A stretch of 64,000 nt of DNA from Chrysogorgia sp. JL179-B06 (lineage: Eukaryota; Cnidaria; Anthozoa; Scleralcyonacea; Chrysogorgiidae). The DNA lies in assembly GCA_035772405.1 (NCBI GenBank), contig JAYKKM010000218.1:186001-250000 (forward strand). Reading direction: 5' to 3'. The notes under the pieces were generated by a model. That model did not search any database. It was not told the origin of the DNA and saw only the letters and a list, made by a program, of their open reading frames with translations. This document shows, piece after piece, positions 44,364 to 56,454 of the stretch. Every line of letters starts with the position of its first letter. Position 1 is the stretch's first letter. The position numbers and the translations under genes are program-made.

Positions 44364-46020
44364 GCTTTTATAACGTTTTACTTACACTGATAAGTCTCTT
44401 TAACTTCTTTTATTATGCATAATAAATACATTTGTTGACATTTCCATTTAGCATTTCATTGATAACACTATTGCCTTTCATACCTGACCTTTGAGACAAC
44501 TACTGTATATCTCTCTGACACATTCACACATTACTTTTTCAATATAGTGGTTTAGGCTTTGATGTAAATGATAACATATCATCATCATTATTCTGCACAT
44601 CCAGTGAAGTTAGGTCACAATGAATGACCTCAGATTGTTTTGGTTTATTTTGTGGCTCAATGAACAAAGCATCGGTTTTCGACTGCTGAATTGTTTCTCG
44701 TCCCTTGGGAGATGCAGATATTTTGCCGTTCTTGCTGAGAATTAAGTTTTCCCCTTATCTATGAGGAAATTTGGTTTTTATCTTTGCTTGGTCATTCGTC
44801 ATTTTCTCTAGCCTTAATGTCTGCTCATTGTTTGGTATCTATTGCGAATTTCGATTTATATCGTAGAGACAGAATTTGGGGTGGAGTGTATAAAAGGAAA
44901 AATGGAGGAATTGCTATTGTTATTAAAAGTACGGTGAGAGTGTTGGAAATGAAGAGAGTAAAACAATTCGAATTGATAAGTTTGAAAGTTGGAATACCAT
45001 GTTAGTCATAGGAATTTACCATCCACCAAGGTCCATTTATCAAGAACAAGATTTGCTTCATTATATTATAGAAATTATGGATGACTTCTCGGATGATAAC
45101 CCCGGAGGAGCTATTGTATGTGGAGGAGATTTAAATAGAATGAACCTTGATTTATTCAAAACTATGTCTGGCATGAATATATTAGTTGATTTTCCGACAA
45201 GGAAACCGGCACTGTTTGGAAGTTGTTATCCATCAATTCGCTTGTAAAGACGGATCACAAAGGAGTAATACTTCCACCTGGACAAAAGCTAAAGTCTCTT
45301 CGTTTTAAATGCACTTTTAGGGATTACCGTGAAAATAAGAAAATAGCTTTCTATAATGCTCTTAAAACTGTTGACTGGAGTAATGTGTTAAGTGCCAATG
45401 ATGTAGTCAAAGCAGTGAATACACTACAGAAGATCATACATGATGATGGACAAACATTTTGGTTCTAAAACAGTCAGACTATCCTCAAGAGACCCTGTAT
45501 ACATAACACCACTTGTTAAGTATTTGATGACAAAGGGAGCGAAATTGGTTAAACGGACAAGGACACGTTCTGTATTAATATGCGGATTAATAAACTTATT
45601 GTAGAAAACAGGCGTAGTTTGGGAGCAATAGGAGGAATAGGCACGCAGGCTTGGTGGAAAAAAGTAGACATCCTAACACATAGGAAACTTTCAAGATCCA
45701 TTTTGGATAAACAAACGTTAGACAGTCTCAATGATTACTTCGCGAACTTATGTCATGACGATAATTATATTCAGCCTATTGACCTACCAGTTGAACTAAA
45801 TGAAGAAGAAAAACCGCAATTGAATGAATTTCAAGTACAAAGGGCGTTATCGAGTTCAAGAAAAACTGCAACTGGTCCAGATCAGATACCACATTGGATC
45901 TGGAAAGATTTTGCAGATATTTTAACACCTGTTGTACTAGAATGCTGGAATTTATCTCTGAAGACCTCCACCTAAGCTATGGAAAGAGTCCAACATCAAT
46001 CCTTTACCGAAAGAAGATAT

Positions 46021-48504
46021 GTAATTCCTATACATAGTAATCCCAATACCTTGTGGTATAAATTCACTGATCCTTGGTGCCATCTACCATCCTGGAAATG
46101 ATAGAGTTCTTCTGAATCACATAACAGAGTCATTGGACGCTGTTCTCTGTTCACACCCCAATGCTGGGATTATTACAGCGGGCGATGTTAATCAATTTAA
46201 GCATGGTCATCTTGGCAATTTATTTAACCTAAAACAAACTGTGAAGCACCCGACAAGAGGCAACAACATCCTCGATAAAGTGTTTACCAACGTTTCAAGA
46301 TTTTACGCTTCTCCGATTGTCGTTGCTCCAATTGGCCTTTCTGATCATAACTCAACCTCACCATTCGCCATCTTCGCGTGAAACCCGTCTCGTTAGAGAT
46401 GCCCGACCTTCCCATCGTCGATGAGTTTCTGAGCTACTTCATCAAGTCAATTGGTCAACTTTACTCCATCTTCAATCGTCGGACGAACAGCTTGCCCTTC
46501 TTAACTCTACGCTTGATGCAATTATCTCGTCGTGTATTCCCCTAAGAAAAATCAAAGTATTACCAAACGACAAAGCTTGGATTATTACTATGGAGATTAA
46601 GTTTCTTATTTCGAAAAGACATCCGCATGGTTTCGAGGAAAGTTTAGATCTCATCGAAACAATGTTAATCGCCTATGTAAGAAAGCGCGTTGTTCCTTTT
46701 TCGAGAATAATGTCGCAGATATTGAGAACTCTAACCCTAGAAGGTGGTGGAACATAGTAAAAAGATTAGCTGACTTGTCTGCTGCTAAAACCATCTCTAC
46801 ACTGATGTACAATGACGCTTCATATTCGGGCATACCTTTAGCCAACCTATTTAATAAGAAGTTTGTTGCTGTGAGTTCGTCACTTCCTCCATTAGAATGA
46901 ACTCCTATTCCGGTTACTGACTGAAATTCCACCCGAATTTTCCATCTGTCGACGATGTGCAGAAATCTTTGTCATCTTCCAAACTTCATCATCTGGTCCT
47001 GATAATATTCCATCCTGGTTAATCAGAGAAAACTCGGTGTCTTTGAGTCGTCCACTCTGTACCATTTATAATTCATCTGTCCACGTTCCATCTTCATGGA
47101 AGACCGCTGACGTTGTTCAGATTCCCAAGTCTGCTCCTGCTTTAGATGTAGACTGTGACTTTCGACCGATCTCCCTTACTCCAGTGGTCAGTAAACTTTT
47201 GGAAGCTTTGCCATTCGAGTGGCTGTTAAATTCAATTTACAATCAAATTGACCCTTTGCAGTTTGGCTCCGTCAAAGGTTCAAACTCAACTATGGCTCTT
47301 ATTTATCTACTTCAGAAATGGCAAGAGGCTATGGACCATCCAGGATCCTCCTTACGTATTTGCTTACTAGACTTTTGCAAAGCATTTGATTGCATCAACC
47401 ACAATATCCTACTTAAACTTAAAGAGTTGAATGTCCATCCTGTCCTCTTGAATTGGCTAGCTAGTTTCTTGTCCAATAGAACACGAGTCAAAATTGGTTG
47501 CCATTTTTCCGAATGTAGATCTGTTACATCTGGAGTTCCTCAAGGGACTAAGCTTGGACCGTTACTTTTCCTCATCATGGTTAACGATTTGAGGTCCCAC
47601 GAAAACCTTGTTAAGTATGTTCATGACTCTACCCTTTGGGAGATTATTCCGAAAAATGCGCAACCTCGATTACCATCAAAGGTCAACGATTGTGTTGGTT
47701 GGGCGTCTCGTAACGACATGAAATTAAATCCATCCAAGACGAAAGAATTGTTTGTCAATTTTAGTCCTAATCCACCTATGGTACCACCGATCATAATTGA
47801 TCATAAAGTTGTTGAGGTCGTTAAGGATGTCAAACTTCTTGGTGTTTGGATTTCAAGTGACTTCAAATGGAACAAAAATATTGACGAAATTACAAAAAAG
47901 GCTTCAAAACGTTTGTTTTCCCTCCGTCTCCCAAAAAGAAGTGGTATTCCCTTAGCAGTCCTACTATCCATTTATTGCACATGCATTAGGCCCATCATGG
48001 AATATGCGTGCGAGGTGTGGCACTATTCCCTCCCTGATTACTTAGATTTACAACTAGAACACGTCCAGAAGAGAGCGCTTCGTATCATCTTTCCATCTAG
48101 CTCGTATTACGATGCTTTAAAATCAGCGAGCATTTCTTCCTTACATGATCGCCGAAATCAATTGAGCCAACGTTCGTTCCAAAAAATGCTTAATCCTGGC
48201 CACAAAATAAACTGCATTGTCCCCCCTTGGAGAAGTACCAATTACAGCCTCAGAAAGTTTACTCCACTGTTGTTGCCAAGATGTAGAACGAACAGATATT
48301 TAAAGAGCTTTGTTCTGTCAGCTACTAGTACATTCAATAGTGAACATGTTTAAATTTTAATCTTGTATCTTTTTACTCATAGTGTATTGATCTCTCTGTA
48401 AATCACGATTTTTATATTTAACTTTGTTAATACTGTAGTATTCAATTCCGTTTTTTTAAAACTATAATTGTAAAACAGTATTTATTAAATCAATTCAATT
48501 AAAT
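46021..48504 (+). mobile_element. LINE N5: CR1-like retrotransposon nested in N4, 5'-truncated
   Basis: The element begins inside an endonuclease domain (GAIYHPGNDRVLLNHITES, IITAGDVNQF, IGLSDHN), then a decayed linker (46390-47030). A long open RT frame (47037-48353) follows: DFRPISLTPVVSKLLEALP, CLLDFCKAFDCINHNIL, GVPQGTKLGPLLFL, a YVHD active-site segment at 47616-47627 with His at the first Asp of YxDD, VKLLGVWIS, and a C-terminal tail. The 3' tail is AATTCAATTAAAT. Both junctions fall inside one RT codon series of N4, which resumes in frame. Confidence 0.85.
47037..48353 (+). pseudogene. LINE N5 reverse transcriptase domain, active-site Asp lost
   Basis: This is the longest uninterrupted frame in the window (438 codons). 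It covers RT fingers, palm and thumb plus the LINE C-terminal region (RPIMEYACEVWHYSLPDYL, HVQKRALRIIFPSSSY). The palm motif C reads KYVHDSTLWE instead of the expected Y-x-D-D, which removes one metal-binding Asp and should abolish polymerisation. The frame has stayed open, so the insertion is probably younger than its host N4. Confidence 0.85.
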
Positions 48505-49770
48505 ATTCCACTTGAACACTCGCATTATAGAGGGATTAACATAACGCCAGTCATTGCTCGATCGTTTGAAAAAATCGTATATAAGAGTTTCTGTAAACAA
48601 GAATTTAAAATTGCAGTAACTGATAATCAGTTTGGTTACCGTAATGGAGGAAGTTGTACGAATGCTTCAATTAATATATAGTACAATATCTTAAAATTAT
48701 TAGATAAGAACTGTAAAGCAGTTTGTGTTTTCTGCATGGATTTTTCTAAGGCATTCGATTCAGTGAAACATAATATTTTATCAGAAAAACTTAGACACTG
48801 TCAATAAGTCCTACGTTAATTAATTGGATACATAGTTTTCTATGTGATCGTAAGCAGCGGTTGTTTATACTGGGTATGTGGGTCCATGAAGACATATCAA
48901 CAAGGGCACCATTCAGGGTAGTGTAAGTGGGCCGTACTTATTTAATATCTTTTTAAACGACTTAGATGTGATTCGAGACTCAGATTTTTCTATAACCAAG
49001 TATGCAGATGATACCACTTTGATTTCTCCTGTATGGAAATGTTCTGACACTATAATAGACAATAGCTATGAGAATGTAAAGAGTTTTATGGATTGGACTA
49101 CAGATAACTGCATGTCATGTAACCCTGCAAAATGCAAAGAAATTATCTTTCATAAACGTAGTAGAGTCATGGATGTATATCAGTCTATACGTCATATCCC
49201 TCACTGTGATGTATAAAAATTTTAGGAATTAAGTTGCAGTCTAATTGTAGATTTACTAACATATCAGGGAAGTTATGCGTAAGGTTAATCAGTCATTGTA
49301 CGTTATCAGATCTCTAAGAAAAGAAGGATATACACAAGAAGTAGATTATTTGTTTCAAGCAATAGTGTTATCTAAAATTAGATATGGCTTATCAGTCTAT
49401 GGAGCTTCGTCTCCAGAGTTGACCACCATTCAATCATTCTTGGATCGATGTGTAAAGACGTTATTATTCTAAAGAGATTAGTATTCATAATTTACTTGAA
49501 CAAAGCGACAAACATATAGTTAATAAAATAGCTGAAACATCAGAACATCCTTTGCAAAAACATTTACAGTTAAGCCAAGCTCCAATAGATTGCAAAAGAA
49601 AAGTTGTTTCAGGCCAGTAGTGAATACCGAAAGATTTAAAAATTCCATTGTAAATAGGTTGATTTTTAAATATGAACTAGCTTTTAAGTAGTAGAATTAT
49701 CAACTTTTATTATCTTTATATAATAATTGAACTTAGGGATATAATGTATGATAGTTTTTATACATAATTT

Positions 49771-49883
49771 GTGGCATGTTGTAAAACATGGACACTGGAC
49801 TGTACTGGACTGATAAAACATGGACTGGTAAAACATTTTACCAGTCCATGTTTTATCAGTCCAGTCCATGTTTTACAACATGC
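49771..49883. mobile_element. Foldback element of about 113 bp with 8-bp duplication CATAATTT
   Basis: GGCATGTTGTAAAACATGGA and GGACTGATAAAACATGGACT with its continuation pair with the downstream complement (ACCAGTCCATGTTTTATCAG, TCCATGTTTTACAACATGCC). The left arm contains 14 extra bases. CATAATTT flanks it at 49763-49770 and 49884-49891. It sits in the 3' untranslated part of LINE N4. Confidence 0.85.
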
Positions 49884-50191
49884 CATAATTTGGAACGCAT
49901 GATTTGTATTTAATCATTGTGAATAAAGAGAATTTGAATTTGAATTATAAAATTTTAAAAATCAGAAATTAGCCTTAGAAATAGTTTGAACATTTCTGAA
50001 CTGTCAAGAAAAATGCTGTATCCGCCCCTGAACTGTGCGCCATGATGGTTATGCTAATCCAGATAGACGGATGGATGGATATATAGTAGAGTAGATATCT
50101 ACAAAATACATATTAGAAAAAACAATTTGTATTATGCTATAACTAGAAAGTGCTTAAAATACGATACGATATCCCATTAAAAATATTTACA

Positions 50192-50443
50192 GGTAATATT
50201 TGGCATTTCACTCAATCAAACTACATGTTGAAAGGATTTATGGTGAAGGAAAATTTCGAGTGTTGGAATACACACATTTTAAGACCAAACCGGGACCAGT
50301 TGCGAAGCCGACCCATCACAGGGTTGCAGGTTCAATTCCAGCAGGAAGGCCTTGAAGTTGCATTTTTCGCAACTGGTCCCGGTTTGGTCTTAAAATGTAT
50401 GTATTCCAACAATCGAAATTTTCCTTCACCATAAATCCTTCCA
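50192..50443. mobile_element. 252-bp foldback with tRNA B-box-like loop, 13-bp target duplication
   Basis: AAAAATATTTACA lies at 50179-50191 and 50444-50456, against one copy at the orthologous position in duplication 1 (about 31098-31110). The insert folds into a long stem: 50275-50306 is perfectly complementary to 50366-50397, and outer arms (GGATTTATGGTGAAGG with CCTTCACCATAAATCC) extend it. The loop contains GGTTCAATTCC (50329-50339), a close match to the RNA polymerase III B-box. A related sequence without the palindrome occurs at about 54905-54990. Confidence 0.85.
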
Positions 50444-53253
50444 AAAAATATTTACATATCTATATAGTTAGTTTAGGATAGATAAAAAGTACAATTAATT
50501 AGAATTACTCGGAAATGTCAGTGACGTTTCTGAACAAGTTTAAAACTGCCTGTGCAATTATGAGAAACCGATAAACAGTGTTGTTATCATTAGATATGCT
50601 AATACATTTACCACTAATTAATGTATCATACAGTATAAGTCTTCATCGTCAAGATTATATAAGAAGTTAACCAAATTGGTGATGCTGTTTTCCAGTGAAT
50701 GATAGGCTTTAGCTTATGATGTATATTTTTGAGATGGACTATGAAACCGATGTTGGCGAGCAGATATGTCACAGAAAGCCAACTTAAGTTGGGTTTCTGT
50801 GACATATCTGCTGATCAACATTCGGTTTCATGTTCATTTATCGAATCAACCACCAGCTTTCGCCATTCACTTTTTCTGGGAAATACATTCATCCAAGTAG
50901 TCACAAAAATAAGGAAATAATTTGTACAGTTTTAGAATTCGTATGATATCAGGAATGAAGCCAAGACATGTTGGATCATTCTCTGTAAAAGAGAACAACC
51001 TCTTGATAAACAATCGTTTCTCAAGACGTAAGGGAGACATGTGAGACAGGGTGAATAAGAACAAAAGTTTTGACTTGTTTATGTGAGAATGGGATGTTTG
51101 ACATAGACCTTGAGATGGTTTTGCCACAAACTCATTTGTCTGTTTCAATGGTGTATCTTCTGTCATTGTTAAACCCAACCACACTTCACACCCACACAGC
51201 ATGGAAGGAATGTTGAACGATTGCCATAATTTGCTCTGCAGATTGGATTTATTCCCGATGGTCAGAATCCCACACTCATTAGTTCACCAATGACGGATTT
51301 TCCTTTCTTCGTAGCTGTTTTTGACCTTTCATGGAAAAGTTCCTGCTCAGAGGAATTGCAACATGATCCCAAGACGTTTTCTCAATTCTCAGTTCACCGG
51401 GTCCACAACACATTTAACATCAACCTCTAGAACATACACGAGATCTGTCCATTGTCTTTGACATGTTCCCTTATATATTGCTCTACGTCTTTATAGTCAG
51501 TAAAAGATTGATGTTCTCTGCCTCTTGGTTGACATTCTCAATCCATATCCTGCGAAAATGTTTCACGTTTTTACTAAGGGATGTAAGAGATTCATTCCAG
51601 TAACTCTTCAGGTATGCTTTAAACTTTGCAGTTGGAATCGTGGAAAGTACAGCTTCCTCGAGCTCAGCAACGATAACTCCAACAAGTTCCTCAACTTCTG
51701 AAGGAGAATTAATATCCATATTCTCAGGAAAGTTCTCATGTAACCTTACTGTAACTTCATCTTGGTATTTCTTTAAATGGAGCTGATTTTCAGTCTTCCC
51801 ATAACAGTTTTTGCTCATAAGGCTTGATGAAATGAAAGACTTGAACTGCAATCTTCCGACACAGTGCAATGAGAATATGATACCTCCATTTGAATAAAAC
51901 GTCTACTGGTCCTTCACAGAAAAGCTAGGAATTGACTGATAGCAGATCAAGTCTTCTATAAGTTTGCCAATTTTATACCTCCTGGAATTAGACTATTGGA
52001 AGCTTTGTGGTCCACCAGACTTACCAATATGCCCAGACTTACCAATATGCACGTTGAAATCACCCATCACGATAACTGTTCCCCTGTCTTTCAGTTCGTA
52101 AATTGTATTTTAAAAATGAACAACACACACATTGTATTGTTCAGCTGATCCCGATGTTTTTGGTAAATATACTCCAATAATGTAGATTTGTGCTCCGTTA
52201 GTACATCTCAAGTTGAGTACTGCGATTCTAGCTTATATCTCCCACAATTTCGCAGAAGTCTAAGCTCTCCTCCAAATGAATGCAAAGCTGCCTTTACCAT
52301 GTCTTGATATAGAATTTATATTGAGTTCCAAACAAGATATTTCCAAAAAATTTAAAACATGGATACACAGTTTGCAAAAACGACAGACAGTCTGGGTATA
52401 ACCAATGTTCTTGCAGGAAACAAATATCGCAGTCGGCAAGGAGTTCCTGTAAGAATAGTAAATTATACATCATTCCGCTGATGTTCCAGGTTGTTATCGT
52501 AAGAGTTTTAGATAAATATGCATTCTTTGAATGGGCCATTACACCAAAGTAGTTTGAACTGTGACCTGACTCGCCAGTTCCTTCTCATTTGCAATTTTCT
52601 CGATTTTCACTGGCTTGCAAACTGCAAATTTAGACTAAAAATCGTTCTTTAGAATGTCCAAGCAGGAAGAATATCGTATGTTTATTTTGGCTGACACAGT
52701 TCCCTTCCGCTTGCTGGGAAAACTCTAAGCAGAGTTGGTCAAATTCCGTGCCTTTCCAAATCGTTAAAATTTGAGTTTGCTCAACATTCTCAGCAATGCT
52801 GCTCAAGAAGAAGGACTTACTTTCCTTTTCCACCCCAATAAAATTTCCATGAAGTGCACTGACTTCCTCCAAACAGCCAGCTTCGATTTATTTTGGATTT
52901 ATAAATTGGCAGACTTGTTGTTGTATGTGTTGCGATTGCTGATAATCTTTCGCATGATTGTCCGCCCTGGTTTGCTTGGCTAAGGCCAAGTCAGGTCACT
53001 ATATAGCGGTCGTGGTACTATCATCTCTGCTGTAGTACTTTCTGGTGACTGATTTCTGTCGATTATCGAATCTGTAGGAGCATTCTACCAGAAACAACTG
53101 CACAGTTTCTGTTGGAGCAATTTCGTATGTAGATTTTTCTATTGTAATTCTTCCCCCATGGGATGATTCACTGGTTTCATAACCTGTTAGAGAATCCGTC
53201 TGATTGTGCTGTAATATAATGGATTTATTTCCAGCTATGCAGGCAGACTCCTT

Positions 53254-53796
53254 TGTTACGGATGTCTATCTAGAGACATATTAATTAACTAGACGTTATT
53301 TGATCACTGAACATTTGAAACGTTTAGTATAGGAAATAAACACTTGTAACACGAGTTAACAAATACTTACATGTATGACTTAGCATTACTCAGCTATGAT
53401 GTCATTTAGTAGTTACGTAAATACATTATAAATAGAATGAAGTATGTTACTATAATTATACACTCTAGAAACTATATAAGTAACGATCATACAATTCTCA
53501 GTCATGCATATGTATGAGTGAACTATATGTATCAAAGTGGTTACAAAGTCAGTCGTGGAGTTCGCTGCCACTGGTCGTTATTATTCCTTCCTTAGTCAAG
53601 CCATATGGTTTGTTAACCTGTTGTTGGAATCTCCTATTGACTGTTATTGTGTACAGACAGATAAGTTCTGAACTGTTTAGTTTAGTCTTTAATCTTTATA
53701 GACATTTTAATATCTACCTAAAGTTCATTGTTTATAAATAAACAGTATTTAAAGCCAAATAGTTGAAGTTGCGTTATAAAAGCGTGTCATGTAACA
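53254..53796. mobile_element. Solo LTR, 543 bp, with CCTT target duplication
   Basis: It starts TGTTACGGATG and ends CATGTAACA, giving 5'-TG...CA-3' termini with inverted TGTTAC/GTAACA. CCTT flanks it (53250-53253 and 53797-53800). The corresponding place in duplication 1 (GACTCCTTGAAC, about 33790) is the empty site. Inside are a TATA-like TATAAATA (53427-53434) and a poly(A) signal AATAAA (53737-53742) in plus orientation, so transcription would run to the right. No internal region or second LTR is present: a recombined solo LTR. A Ty3/Gypsy origin is a guess. Confidence 0.85.
53427..53434 (+). promoter_or_regulatory. TATA-like box of the solo LTR
   Basis: TATAAATA in the first half of the LTR, about 300 bp before the AATAAA signal, at a position usual for an LTR promoter. 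Confidence 0.5.
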
Positions 53797-54159
53797 CCTT
53801 GAACAATTGTGTTTAACTCCCAGAGGGACGTTGTGATGTCATTGAATAGAGGTTATGCAAATTTCCCCTAGACTTTCAAAATCACCAGATACTTTTTCCT
53901 TGAACAATTGAAACCAACTCTCAATCGACGAAACCTGACATTTCATACCAGACCAGCTGCTATATATCGTATATATATATATATGCTATATATCGTATAT
54001 ATATCGTATATATATAGCTTGCAATAACCAGCGATATCTATCCCTGACTCAAATACATACTAAAATCGTACTGAAACGTTTAAAAAACGGCGGAGCTCAA
54101 ATTCGCGACCATATGCCATGATAGATCATTGAATAACAGTTGACACTTGTTGATTCTCT

Positions 54160-54889
54160 TCACTACACGGAAAAGGTCCAGCTAAACAAGATCATCGTCG
54201 CCAAAGACTTGTTGGATTTTACTTTGCGATTTGCAACAATTATCAATAGTATATCAATAATAAAATAATTTATTTTATTGCCTTGATTGTCAAGTTTCTC
54301 CTTAAGATTCGCTAATAGGTCTTTTACAGTATCAAACTTCTCTTTTTCAGTGAGTTGCGAAAATGCGTAAATATATAAGTGAAAATGTCTACACAAGACA
54401 ACAGTCTTCATTTGTGATCCACTTTACCTTGTTAGAATAGAAAGTCAATTTAGTTTTTTTATTATTTAGAAAATATAAAATTTATTTACATAGAGAATAG
54501 TAAATATTTTTTGCGAAAAATTTGTTGAAAGTGATTGGATTTTTAAAATGTTTAGAAAGAGTTCCACAGATCAGTCTCTGAACCCTATGCGTATTGACCC
54601 TTCATGGATGCCAAAGGATCGCAGTCTCTTAAACATAGTTCATTAGTTTATGCTATTGATTTATATAATAGCAAACTTAATTACAATTAGAGTAGTTTGA
54701 TTAGAGAAGGTTTGATTAGTCCTAATAGTTTATACTTCTTGATCATTATAATAGCATGTATACTGATATAAATTTGAGATAGTAACTAAGAGTAATTGTG
54801 TGAAGGTTTGATTAGTTTCACATAGTTTTTAAATTTTATCTATAACGTTTAGTATATAGATATTCATTGTAATGTAGCACTGCTATTGA
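54160..54889. other. No gene recognised
   Basis: AT-rich. A minus frame (54163-54411) has an FSQLTEKEKFDTVKDLLANL helix-like segment but no recognisable family. GGTTTGATTAGT recurs near 54707 and 54804. Confidence 0.4.
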
Positions 54890-55100
54890 ATGTATTCGCC
54901 ACACTAGATTCGGAGGCGCAAGTTCAATTCTCACCAAAGGCCTTGGAGTTGCATTTTCCACAAGTGGTCTTGGTTGGGTCTTAATATCCTTCCCATCAGG
55001 CTAGGACTGGTCATTTTGCCATCTTGTGCCAGAACAATGGCCAACCATTGTGCTGCCCCAAACTGCCTTTGTTCTGGCACAATGGCCAGTCCAAGCCTGC
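54890..55100. repeat. SINE-like sequence followed by an imperfect hairpin
   Basis: GCAAGTTCAATTCTC (B-box-like) is followed by AAGGCCTTGGAGTTGCATTTTCC and CAAGTGGTCTTGG, paralleling the loop and right arm of the 50192-50443 foldback. Directly after it, GGACTGGTCAT...TTGTGCCAGAACA pairs with TGTTCTGGCACA...CCAGTCC (about 55016-55096). Confidence 0.55.
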
Positions 55101-55546
55101 TTCCCATTGATTTCTATGACGTTTCTTTTTAAAAATCGCTAAAGAATCAGTCTAACATTTTCTGGTAAATTGTTCCATAAATGGGATATAATATAACTAA
55201 ACGAGTTATGTAGATACATAGTATTGTAAGATGGTTGATTAACTTTAAATCTATATTCATTAAGTTATACTTTGTAGTATAAAAAAAATCGGAAATGAAT
55301 ATAGGTCAATTTTGTTTCAAACTTGGATGTACCGAATGTGTTCTAGCATTCGCATATTCGTTCGATTAAGAGCTGTTTCATAGTCGGTTGAACGAGAGAG
55401 GTTTGACAATGTTCTGATTGCATAGTGGTTAACATCTTCCAGCTTTTTCGGGAGAGTTTTACCAATTCCAAGTAATATTATTACTCTAAATGTGGCAAAA
55501 CGTAGGCTAGCTTTATAATAATAAGAATAATAATAAAGACGTATTA

Positions 55547-55742
55547 AGGCCCTTCTACATGATACGATTCATCGTATACAATTGTCATTCTGGCATACAT
55601 TGTCGTATACGATTGTTGTACTGGCGTATGCAATTGTTTGCGCACGACATAATTCGTGTTTATGATTGGATGGCGAATGCTGACAGGCGTGTACACCAAG
55701 ATGACAATCGTATACGACAAATCGTATTGTGTAGATGGACCT
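55547..55742. mobile_element. 196-bp MITE, TTA target duplication, about 40-bp TIRs
   Basis: The left end AGGCCCTTCTACATGATACG and right end (complement AGGTCCATCTACACAATACG) continue matching through TCGTATAC-ATTGTCAT. TTA flanks it (55544-55546 and 55743-55745). CGTATAC recurs inside. Three-base TTA duplications fit Harbinger-type MITEs. No coding capacity. Confidence 0.85.
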
Positions 55743-55759
55743 TTAGGAGCATTATACAA

Positions 55760-56340
55760 TAGTCGCAATGCTCTTACAACAATATGTTCTTAATGTTACT
55801 TATAAAAACTAGTTACAGTTTCATTATAAGATAAAGCCTACTACATATATTACCACTGAACAAAAAAATATTAATTTAAAAAAAGAAAAGTCTTAAGTGC
55901 TGACTTAAAACTACTCAACATATCAATGCTTCTATTTACTTTTGTATTTTCATTTTCTTCTTTGTTTTCTTCTTAATCTCTTTATAAAACGAATACAATT
56001 TTTACAACATTAAGTCATTGTTTTTGACAATGTCTGACACTATGATGGTGGAACCTCCGTGAATTTATAGAAAAATAATATTTATAGGAAGACAAATTCT
56101 TGGAACTTTCTGAATTAAAATTAAAACCTTCAGAATGTAATAGAATATCAAATGTTGTTGGTATGAATTGGTTTTAAAGCTGGAAATTGATGGGAATCAA
56201 AATCATTATTTATTGTGGAGGAAAACAATATATCTACACAAGATGATATATATTTGATTGGGGAAAACGTTTATTGTAAGAATGAAAAATTATTAAAAAA
56301 ATAAAGAACATTCTAAAAAGTATATAAAGAGAACTTATTG
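55760..56340. other. No gene recognised
   Basis: Very AT-rich; no supported frame. Confidence 0.45.
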
Positions 56341-56454
56341 TTAATTTATTTTATCATGGAATGTAAACCTGATAACTATGAGCTTTCAATAAGATGTCGT
56401 TGATTGTTTCTTGTAAAAGAGTTCCTAGAAAAAATAAAAATATTTGTAGTAGTT

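Larger units (their letters stand above)
44827..49943 (+). mobile_element. LINE N4: APE-type retrotransposon split by LINE N5
   Basis: Plus strand: endonuclease part (WGGVYKRKNGGIAIVIKS, GIYHPPRS, IVCGGDLNRMNLDL; 44870-45200); linker and RT start (RKTATGPDQIPHWIWKD, about 45860-45910; LWKESNINPLPKED to 46020). After the N5 insertion: IPLEHSHYRGINITPVIARS (from 48505), [27 protein letters not shown] with YADD at 49001-49012, and RKVNQSLYVIRSLRKEGYT, ending in (TTTGAA)n near 49930. The first 5' part is missing. Several frameshifts and stops occur. The 3' untranslated part carries a foldback (49771-49883). Confidence 0.85.
50500..53950 (-). mobile_element. LINE family N3, copy in segmental duplication 2, RT core deleted
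   Basis: Same order as the copy at 31-34 kb on the minus strand: endonuclease start ITTWNI and CDICFLQEHWLYPD (52539-52294), linker ENMDINSPSEVEELVGVIV and YLKSYWNESLT (51869-51483). The same jump at about 51250-51285 leads to the C-terminal part (GCEVWLGLTM, MSPLRLEKRLFIKRLFSF; 51202-50867). The shared deletion junction shows it predates the duplication or is a family feature. Confidence 0.8.
49944..54159 (+). repeat. Segmental duplication, copy 2
   Basis: Colinear with 30841-34590, direct orientation, about 19 kb away. Copy-specific gains are the foldback at 50192-50443 and the LTR at 53254-53796. Copy-specific loss is the ORF1-like stretch, replaced by a (TA/CGTATA)n run at about 53958-54018. 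Confidence 0.85.

Noticed and set aside
50290..50345. tRNA gene
   Set aside because: There is a B-box-like GGTTCAATTCC but no acceptor stem or cloverleaf; it is the loop of a foldback.
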